5,545 nt of DNA. It comes from Modestobacter sp. Its GTDB lineage: Bacteria > Actinomycetota > Actinomycetes > Mycobacteriales > Geodermatophilaceae. How positions within the stretch are numbered: the stretch's first letter is position 1; each line of letters begins with the position of its first letter. This document shows positions 1 to 4,844 of the stretch, one piece after another. Location of the stretch: NCBI GenBank assembly GCA_025966175.1, contig JAOPVN010000325.1, forward strand, positions 1-5,545. The letters are read 5' to 3'. The notes beneath the pieces are model-generated. The model was not told where the DNA came from. It was given only the letters and a program-made list of their open reading frames with translations, and searched no databases. The position numbers and the translations under genes are program-made.

Positions 1-1276
1 CCTCCAGGTGCTGCACCTGCTCGGCCGGTGCACCGGCCCGGCGGGCGGCCTCGGCCGCTTCCAGCGACGCGCCCAGCGCCCCGGGCAGGTCGTTGCTCTC
101 CCGGGCGTGGTGCGCCAGCTCGGCCGGGGTGCCGGCAGTCGGATGGGTGACCAGGTGTGCGGCGACCGCGCCGTGCAGCCGGACCCGTTCGCCGGGCAGC
201 AGGTCGGCGAGTACCGCCTCGCGCAGCAGCGCGTGCCTGAAGCGGTAGCGCCCGTCATCGGAGACGACCAGCAGATGGTGGTGCACCGCCTCGGCCAGGG
301 CCTGCTCCATCTCCGTGGCAGCCTGCCCGGCCACGGCCGACACCAGTTCGTGCCGCACCTGCCGCCCGGCCACCGCAGCCACCCGCAGCACCTGCTGGGC
401 CGCCGGGGACAGCTGCTCCACCCGAGCCAGCAGCACGTCGGTGAGCCCCAGCGGCAGGGTCTCCCCCGCCAGCCCCGCGGCCAGGAGTTCCTCGGCGTAG
501 AAGGCGTTGCCCTCCGCACGGGCGACGACGTCGTCGACCGTGCCCGCGGGCACCCCGCCCGACGCGGCAGCCAGACCGCGCACCAGCTCGCCCACCGCGG
601 CGTCGGGCAGGGGGGCCAGCGCCAGCCGGTCCACCCCGGGCAGCCGCACCAGCTCGGCCAGCAGCGGCCGCAACGGGTGGCGCCGGTGCAGGTCGTCGGA
701 GCGGTAGGAGGCGAGGACGGCGACCGGCTCGTCGACCAGGCGGGCGAGCAGGTAGCGCAGCAGGTCCCGGCTGGACCGGTCAGCCCAGTGCAGGTCCTCC
801 AGCACCAGCAGCAGCGGCCCGGCCGCGGCCAGCTCGCCGATCAGGTCGGCGACGGACTCGAACAGCTGCAGCCGGCCGTCGTCCAGGGGGGCCCGCACCG
901 CCCGGTGGACCAGCGGTCGCCCGAGGTCGATGGCGTCGCCGGCCGGGCGGTCGTGCGTCTCGCTCACCGCGCCCCCGGTGAGCAGCCCGACGAGCGCCGG
1001 GTGGTCGGCCAGCCCGGGCGCCAGCTGCGGGTCCGCGGCGACCGGGCGCAGCAGGTCGACGAAGGGCAGGTAGGGCAGGCCGACCTCCCCGAGGTCGACG
1101 CAGTGCCCGGTGAGCACCCGGACGCCGCGCTCGGCGGCCCGTCGGGACAGCTCGTCGAGCAGCCGCGTCTTGCCGACGCCCGCGTCGCCGGCGACCAGCA
1201 CGGCCGACGGGCGCCCCTCGGCCGCCCGGTCGACGTGCGCCATCAGCCGGGCCAGTTCCTCGGCCCGGCCCACCAT
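1..1276 (-). CDS. AAA/P-loop ATPase transcriptional regulator, LuxR/MalT-like (3' end outside window)
   Basis: The minus frame is open from 1276 to the left edge, giving about 425 visible residues. Seen: a Walker A motif GDAGVGKT at residues 30-37, followed by RLLDEL; a Walker B motif LLLVLEDLHWAD at about 155-166; ASYRSD, resembling a sensor strand; AEGNAFYAEEL at about 254-264; and FRHALLREAV at about 346-355. This order is known from large ATP-binding LuxR-type regulators and related predicted ATPases, which are usually about 900 residues long and end in a helix-turn-helix. The DNA-binding end, if present, lies outside the window. From residue about 365 an Ala-rich helical stretch begins, as expected for the TPR-like region. 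The start is uncertain: ATG at 1276 is used, but in-frame GTGs at 1300 and 1324 are possible and none has a good ribosome binding site. It follows a 42-residue gene that stops at 1345, so the two are probably co-transcribed. The ATPase family is clear; the LuxR class is inference. An adenylate-cyclase-type or other effector C-terminus is the alternative. Confidence 0.85.
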   Translation of the reverse strand, partial: MVGRAEELARLMAHVDRAAEGRPSAVLVAGDAGVGKTRLLDELSRRAAERGVRVLTGHCVDLGEVGLPYLPFVDLLRPVAADPQLAPGLADHPALVGLLTGGAVSETHDRPAGDAIDLGRPLVHRAVRAPLDDGRLQLFESVADLIGELAAAGPLLLVLEDLHWADRSSRDLLRYLLARLVDEPVAVLASYRSDDLHRRHPLRPLLAELVRLPGVDRLALAPLPDAAVGELVRGLAAASGGVPAGTVDDVVARAEGNAFYAEELLAAGLAGETLPLGLTDVLLARVEQLSPAAQQVLRVAAVAGRQVRHELVSAVAGQAATEMEQALAEAVHHHLLVVSDDGRYRFRHALLREAVLADLLPGERVRLHGAVAAHLVTHPTAGTPAELAHHARESNDLPGALGASLEAAEAARRAGAPAEQVQHLE

Positions 1277-1344
1277 CGGACCGTCGTCCCAGCGTGGCAC
1301 GCGGCCGATCGTGGCAGAGGGCACGGACAGGACGAGCCGGGTGG

Positions 1345-1473
1345 TCAGTGCGTCCGCCGCCGCCGGCCGGTCCAGGACCCGCGACGGCTGCCCTTCGCGA
1401 CGGACCGCGCGACGAGCTCGCGGCGGTAGGCGAGCTCGGCCTCCAGTGCAGGGTTCGGGTAGCGCACGGTCAT
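1345..1473 (-). CDS. Small basic hypothetical protein (42 aa) upstream of the AAA regulator
   Basis: The frame starts at ATG 1473 with GAGGAG at 1485-1480, six bases upstream, which is a good ribosome binding site. The product begins MTVRYPNPALEAELAYRREL and ends in an Arg-rich tail (GRRRRTH). The N-terminal half looks like an amphipathic helix (PALEAELAYRRELVARSVAKG); no signal peptide or membrane segment is visible. The stop at 1347-1345 lies 20 to 68 bases before the candidate starts of the regulator, so the two genes are probably one operon. The frame remains open upstream to an ATG at 1551. That longer start is disfavoured because it lacks a clear ribosome binding site and would read through the inverted repeat. 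I do not recognise the family. Short basic proteins with an E-x-x-Y-R-R-E-L-type helix do occur in actinomycetes, but no function can be given. The case for it being a real gene rests on the ribosome binding site, the position and the plausible composition. Confidence 0.6.
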   Translation of the reverse strand: MTVRYPNPALEAELAYRRELVARSVAKGSRRGSWTGRRRRTH

Positions 1474-1516
1474 GACCGTCTCCTCGTGTCGTCCGGGTGG
1501 AACGAGGAGAACGGTC
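1474..1516 (-). promoter_or_regulatory. Inverted repeat that would occlude the ribosome binding site of the 42-aa gene
   Basis: On the plus strand the left arm GACCGTCTCCTCGT (1474-1487) is the reverse complement of the right arm at 1502-1516, apart from one extra A in the right arm. The spacer is 14 bases. In a minus-strand transcript the right arm comes first and the 3' arm contains the GAGGAG ribosome binding site, ending directly against the ATG at 1473. The folded form would therefore bury the start site. This could be a translational switch, or the DNA could be a dyad operator for a dimeric protein. The repeat is seen directly; either role is inference. Confidence 0.55.
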
Positions 1517-1572
1517 GTCCTGAGGGGGGCGCCCCGGCATCGGGCGACCACGCACTCCTGAGGGACGCTGCG

Positions 1573-1592
1573 CGTCTGAGGGGCCTCAGACG
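1573..1592 (-). terminator. Hairpin just downstream of the MFS transporter gene
   Basis: CGTCTGAG (1573-1580) and CTCAGACG (1585-1592) form a perfect 8-bp stem with a four-base loop, starting four bases past the transporter stop. No T-run follows in the minus direction, so this is at best a weak or atypical terminator, or a 3'-end stabilising structure. One arm belongs to a set of CTGAGG repeats in the same gap and may instead be an operator. Confidence 0.4.
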
Positions 1593-1596
1593 GATC

Positions 1597-2892
1597 TCAG
1601 CGGAGGTCGGTGCCCTTGGTCTCCGGGAGGGTGAGGATCGCGCAGAAGGCCACCACCGCGGCGACGGCGACGTACCAGAAGAACCAGAGCGGATGGTCGG
1701 CCTCGGACAGCGCGGTGATCACCAGCGGCGCCGTCCCGCCGAAGATGGCGACCGTGAGGTTGTACCAAGCGCCGATGCCGGTGGCCCGCAGCTCCGTGGG
1801 GAACAGCTCGCTCATGATCGCCGGGGCGATCGAGGCGAGCAGCGCGTACAGCACCAGCCCGACGCTGAAGACGACGATCAGCGATCCCAGCGAGGGCTGC
1901 ACCAGGAACGACAGCGGGACGATCAGCACCGCGATCGCCGCCGACCACACCAGCATCTGCGGCTTGCGGCCGAACCGGTCCGACAGCGCCCCGAACGGAT
2001 AGCAGCAGGCGACGAACAGCGCGGTGCCGATGGACAGCGCGATGAAGACGTCGTTGGCGTCGGCGCCCCGGAAATTGATCGCGAATGGCGTCAGCGCGCT
2101 GAAGAACGTGTAGTACGACAGCGTCGACAGCATGGTGAAGGCGCACAGCTGCAGCACTGCCCGCGGGTGGTCGCGGATGGTCAGCCACAGCGGGTTCTTC
2201 GTCGCCCGCGCCTTCTCCGCGTTCTCCTCGAACTGGTCGGTCTCCGCCAGCGACCTGCGCAGCCACAGCCCGACGAGCCCCAGCAGGCCCCCGGCGGCGA
2301 AGGCGATCCGCCAGCCGTAGGAGTTCAGCTGGTCCTTGTCGAGCACGTTGGTCAGCAGCACCCCGAGCAGCGAGGCGACCAGCAGCGACGTGCCGGTGGA
2401 GATGTAGAAGAACGCCGAGTAGCGGCCGCGGCGGGCCGGCGGGGCGATCTCGGCCAGGTACGCCGAGGCGTTGGAGACCTCCCCGCCCAGCGACATGCCC
2501 TGGGCGATCCGGGCGAGCAGCAGCAGGACCGGCGCCAGCCAGCCGACCGCCTCGTACGTGGGCAGGATGGCGATCACCAGCGAGCCGCCGGCCATCAGCA
2601 GGATGGTCAGCAGCATTCCGGCCTTGCGCCCGCGCAGATCCGCGAACCGCCCGAGCAGCCAGCCGCCCAGCGGCCGGAAGAAGAAGGCGAGCGCGTAGGC
2701 CGACGTCGTGCCGATCAGCGCGAGCGCCTCGTTGTCCTTCGGGAAGAACTGGGTGGAGAAGTACACGAGGAAGGTCGCGTAGACCGTCCAGTCGAACCAC
2801 TCGACCGCGTTCCCGATGCTGGCCGAGACCAGGGTGCGCACCGGAAGCCGGTGCCGCTCCTGCGCGGGCGCCTGTTGGTCCGTGCCGGCCAT
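1597..2892 (-). CDS. MFS transporter, metabolite:H+ symporter (MHS) family, alpha-ketoglutarate permease-like
   Basis: This is a 431-residue inner-membrane protein with about twelve hydrophobic segments, a usual length for the family. Seen: GNAVEWFDW at 27-35 in the first membrane segment; the loop 2-3 signature RPLGGWLLGRFADLRGRK at 73-90; GSLVIAILPTYE at 103-114; QGMSLGGE at 131-138; the half-repeat signature GALSDRFGRK at 301-310; ELFPTELRATG at 362-372; and LPETKG at 422-427, close to the C-terminus. The GN-x-x-EWFD start and the QG-x-S-x-GGE motif mark the MHS group (KgtP, ProP, ShiA). From memory, the 73-150 stretch is closest to KgtP, so proton-coupled uptake of a dicarboxylate or similar organic acid is the best guess; the substrate cannot be fixed from sequence. 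The start ATG at 2892 is chosen because AAGGG (2904-2900) lies seven bases upstream and membrane-protein-like sequence begins soon after. The frame stays open to 3180, but that stretch reads as non-coding. The gene is divergent from the dehydrogenase gene. Confidence 0.93.
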   Translation of the reverse strand: MAGTDQQAPAQERHRLPVRTLVSASIGNAVEWFDWTVYATFLVYFSTQFFPKDNEALALIGTTSAYALAFFFRPLGGWLLGRFADLRGRKAGMLLTILLMAGGSLVIAILPTYEAVGWLAPVLLLLARIAQGMSLGGEVSNASAYLAEIAPPARRGRYSAFFYISTGTSLLVASLLGVLLTNVLDKDQLNSYGWRIAFAAGGLLGLVGLWLRRSLAETDQFEENAEKARATKNPLWLTIRDHPRAVLQLCAFTMLSTLSYYTFFSALTPFAINFRGADANDVFIALSIGTALFVACCYPFGALSDRFGRKPQMLVWSAAIAVLIVPLSFLVQPSLGSLIVVFSVGLVLYALLASIAPAIMSELFPTELRATGIGAWYNLTVAIFGGTAPLVITALSEADHPLWFFWYVAVAAVVAFCAILTLPETKGTDLR

Positions 2893-2909
2893 GGATCTGC
2901 CCTTCGTCG

Positions 2910-2923
2910 GGACGTCGACGTCC
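2910..2923. promoter_or_regulatory. Perfect 14-bp palindrome, candidate operator of the transporter gene
   Basis: GGACGTCGACGTCC is a perfect dyad ending 17 bases upstream of the transporter ATG at 2892 and just before its ribosome binding site. If the weak -10 at 2935-2930 is right, the palindrome covers the start of transcription, an ideal place for a repressor. It could also form a small hairpin in the leader RNA. I do not recognise the binding protein. Confidence 0.45.
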
Positions 2924-2929
2924 GGGCCC

Positions 2930-2935
2930 ACGCTA
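2930..2935 (-). promoter_or_regulatory. Possible -10 element for the MFS transporter gene
   Basis: The minus strand reads TAGCGT at 2935-2930, fitting the loose actinobacterial TAnnnT pattern, in one of the few less GC-rich spots of the gap. No convincing -35 lies 17-18 bases upstream. The implied transcription start near 2923 would give a leader of about 30 bases. Weak evidence. Confidence 0.25.
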
Positions 2936-2995
2936 GTGAGCCGGGTCACCGAGGGCATGCCGAGTGCAGCGGACGGTGCACGCCGGACGAGCACG

Positions 2996-3026
2996 GTGAC
3001 AGCGGGCACGGCCACCGGGGGACAAT
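2996..3026 (+). promoter_or_regulatory. Possible promoter for the glucose-6-phosphate dehydrogenase gene
   Basis: GTGACA (2996-3001) matches five of six bases of the TTGACA consensus, and GACAAT (3021-3026) matches four of six of TATAAT, with a long 19-base spacer. Transcription would begin near 3033, giving a leader of about 150 bases. This is the best plus-strand candidate in the divergent gap but remains weak. Confidence 0.25.
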
Positions 3027-3171
3027 GGGGTCGGGTCACATCGGGACTGCCGCCCGGGTGTCCGTGGTTCCACACACGGCAAGTGCTCCGCGGGTCGTCC
3101 ACCTCATCGGCGTGGGGTCCAGCCGCCGGGGTCACACAGACCACTGATCGTCGCCTCCGCGGCGCCAGCGA

Positions 3172-3177
3172 GAGGAG
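3172..3177 (+). promoter_or_regulatory. Ribosome binding site fixing the GTG start of the dehydrogenase gene
   Basis: GAGGAG lies four bases before the GTG at 3182. The spacing is slightly short, but this is the only strong ribosome binding site near the conserved N-terminus, so it decides the start over the in-frame upstream extension. Confidence 0.7.
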
Positions 3178-3181
3178 CACC

Positions 3182-4606
3182 GTGCCCGAGACCGGGACGA
3201 CGAACGAGCTGATCCCGACCGTGTTCGTGCTCTATGGCGCGACCGGTGACCTGGCCCGCCGGATGGTGCTGCCGGCATTCTTCGAGCTCGCCCAGCACGG
3301 GCTGCTGCCCGAGGACTGGCGACTCATCGGCAGCGGCCGCGGCGAGCGCACCGACGAGGAGTTCGTCGAGCACGTCCGGAAGGCCCTCGACGAGTTCGGC
3401 CCGAACCCCGACGAGGGCCCGTGGGACGAGTTCCGCCAGCGACTGCGTTTCGCCGGCGGCGGGTTCACCGCCGAGGACCCGGGGCAGCTGCTCGACGCCG
3501 TCGCCACCGCCCGCAAGGAGATCGGCGAGGACGCCCAGCTGGTGCACTACCTCTCCCTGCCGCCGAAGGCGTTCACCGCCTACACCCGCGCGCTGGGCGC
3601 CCACGGGCTGGCCGAGGGCGCCCGGGTGGTCTACGAGAAGCCGTTCGGCGACTCCCCGGAGGGCTTCCGCGAGCTCGACGACCTGGTGCACTCGGTGATG
3701 GACGAGGAGCAGGTGTTCCGGATCGACCACTTCCTGGGCAAGGAGGGCACCCAGGACCTGCACGTGCTGCGGTTCGCCAACGGCCTGTTCGAGCACGTCT
3801 GGAGCCGCGAGCACGTCGCGCAGGTGCAGATCGACGTCCCCGAGGACCTCGACGTGGCCGACCGTGCCGACTTCTACGACGCCACGGGCGCGACCCTGGA
3901 CATGCTGGTGACCCACCTGTTCCAGGTGGCGGCCGAGGTGGCCATGGAGCCGCCGGTCAGCTTCTCGGCGAACGACATCCTCTCCGCGCGCGAGTCGGTG
4001 CTCGCCAAGTTCCGGCCGCTGGCGCCGGAGGACGTCGTCCTCGGCCAGTTCGAGGGCTACCGCGACCTGGACGGCGTGCCCGACGACAGCGACACCGACA
4101 CCTTCGTGGCCGCCCGGCTCTTCATCGACTCCGGCCGGTGGCGCGGCGTGCCGTTCCTGCTGCGCACCGGCAAGCGGATGGCGGACAAGCAACAGCGGGT
4201 CAGCCTGATCCTGCACCGCCCGAAGGGCCCGGTCGACGACGTGCCCGCCAACGGGAACGTGGTGTCGCTGTCGCTCGCCGGTGCCGGCGCGGTCGACGTC
4301 GACATCATGGCCAAGCGGCCGGGTCCCGACCTGGCGATGGCCCCGGCGCGGGTGTCGCTCGACCTCTCCAAGGTGCCCGGCGGCCAGCCGCTGGCGCCGT
4401 ACGTCTCGCTGATCCACGACGTGCTGGTCGGCGACCGGTCGCTGTTCACGACCAGCGAGGGCCTGGCGCAGACCTGGCGGGCGCTGCAGCCGGTGCTCGA
4501 CCACCGGCCGGAGGTGCACCCCTACGCCCCTGGGTCGTGGGGGCCGGTGGAAGCCAATGCGCTGGCCGGCGAGCACGGGTGGCTGCTGGGCCAGACCGAG
4601 GACTGA
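3182..4606 (+). CDS. zwf: Glucose-6-phosphate dehydrogenase (NADP-dependent), 474 aa
   Basis: The cytosolic enzyme oxidises glucose 6-phosphate to 6-phosphogluconolactone, the entry step of the oxidative pentose phosphate pathway and a source of NADPH. Seen: the Rossmann turn GATGDLA at 19-25; IGSGRGE at 49-55, whose R53 aligns with the NADP-phosphate-binding Arg of the Leuconostoc enzyme; YEKPFG at 151-156; the signature RIDHFLGKE at 180-188; H245 in LVTHLFQ; GVPFLLRTGKRMADK at 322-336; and PYAPGSWGP near the end. D182, H183 and H245 keep the spacing of catalytic D177, H178 and H240 of the Leuconostoc protein, and K331/K336 keep that of K338/K343 (numbers from memory), so the active site looks complete. 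Length is within the family range of about 450-515. One oddity is the VTH sequence before the catalytic His, where most members I recall have QNH. No opcA, tal, tkt or pgl gene adjoins it, unlike the usual actinobacterial zwf cluster, so it may be a second paralogue. A hairpin terminator follows. Confidence 0.95.
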   Translation: MPETGTTNELIPTVFVLYGATGDLARRMVLPAFFELAQHGLLPEDWRLIGSGRGERTDEEFVEHVRKALDEFGPNPDEGPWDEFRQRLRFAGGGFTAEDPGQLLDAVATARKEIGEDAQLVHYLSLPPKAFTAYTRALGAHGLAEGARVVYEKPFGDSPEGFRELDDLVHSVMDEEQVFRIDHFLGKEGTQDLHVLRFANGLFEHVWSREHVAQVQIDVPEDLDVADRADFYDATGATLDMLVTHLFQVAAEVAMEPPVSFSANDILSARESVLAKFRPLAPEDVVLGQFEGYRDLDGVPDDSDTDTFVAARLFIDSGRWRGVPFLLRTGKRMADKQQRVSLILHRPKGPVDDVPANGNVVSLSLAGAGAVDVDIMAKRPGPDLAMAPARVSLDLSKVPGGQPLAPYVSLIHDVLVGDRSLFTTSEGLAQTWRALQPVLDHRPEVHPYAPGSWGPVEANALAGEHGWLLGQTED

Positions 4607-4622
4607 CCTGCGGAACCGAGAA

Positions 4623-4650
4623 GAGCCCCCGTCCTGCTGGACGGGGGCTC
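4623..4650 (+). terminator. Strong hairpin terminator after the dehydrogenase gene, probably bidirectional
   Basis: GAGCCCCCGTCC (4623-4634) and GGACGGGGGCTC (4639-4650) form a perfect 12-bp stem with a TGCT loop, starting 16 bases past the stop codon. CTCT follows on the plus strand and TTCTC on the minus strand. There is no long T-run, as is common in high-GC actinomycetes. Between convergent genes it could stop transcription from both sides. Confidence 0.8.
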
Positions 4651-4844
4651 CTCTGCGTTCGGGTCCGGACCGGACGCTGGTCGCCTCGCGGCGGTTTGCA
4701 CATCCGCGGCTCCAGCCCCCGACCGAGGTCGGGGCGGTGTTCCGCGGCGGCAGTTATCTAGTGGAGCCCGGGGACACAGGTCGCCCGGCCCGGACAACTC
4801 CGACCATACCCGCGCCCCGGACGCGACACGCGTCGGCGCCGGAC
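4651..4844. other. Convergent intergenic gap with several inverted repeats, no gene recognised
   Basis: This stretch lies between the terminator hairpin and the scramblase gene stop. It holds GTCCGGAC (4663-4670), a tight inverted repeat CCCCGACC/GGTCGGGG (4717-4724 and 4727-4734), flanking CCGCGG copies at 4704-4709 and 4742-4747, and a small AT-richer island (GTTATCTAG, about 4753-4761). I checked for a tRNA T-arm or acceptor pairing on both strands and found none. No open frame has a good start. A small RNA is possible but unsupported. Confidence 0.4.
4820..4834 (-). terminator. Short hairpin downstream of the scramblase gene
   Basis: GACGCG (4820-4825) and CGCGTC (4829-4834) form a 6-bp stem with a three-base loop, about ten bases past the stop on the minus strand. 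No T-run follows. It may assist termination together with the stronger hairpin at 4623-4650. Confidence 0.3.

Noticed and set aside
8..1429. Long plus-strand open frame opposite the AAA regulator
   Set aside because: Its translation is Gln/Arg/Gly/Pro-rich with no domain, while the minus frame shows Walker A, Walker B and EGN motifs. It is a high-GC shadow.
1586..2800. Second minus-strand open frame inside the transporter gene
   Set aside because: Arg/Ala-rich product in a shifted frame; the other minus frame has the MHS motifs.
1294..3147. 617-residue plus-strand open frame across the transporter gene
   Set aside because: Low-complexity Arg/Gln/Glu-rich product antisense to a clear MFS protein, crossing an intergenic gap.
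2893..3180. N-terminal extension of the transporter to a start at 3180
   Set aside because: The extension has no membrane character or conserved look, and ATG 2892 has a well-spaced ribosome binding site.
2816..3181. N-terminal extension of the dehydrogenase to 2816
   Set aside because: It would overlap the start of the divergent transporter gene, and the family begins close to the Rossmann motif just after GTG 3182.
3104..4576. 490-residue minus-strand open frame opposite the dehydrogenase gene
   Set aside because: Compositionally biased product with no motif; the plus frame is an unmistakable dehydrogenase.
3421..4761. 446-residue plus-strand open frame overlapping the dehydrogenase gene
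   Set aside because: Out of frame with the enzyme, Arg/Gly/Pro-rich, and it runs through the terminator hairpin.
4681..4800. Possible tRNA or known riboswitch in the convergent gap
   Set aside because: No T-loop consensus, no seven-pair acceptor stem, and no riboswitch core that I recognise on either strand.
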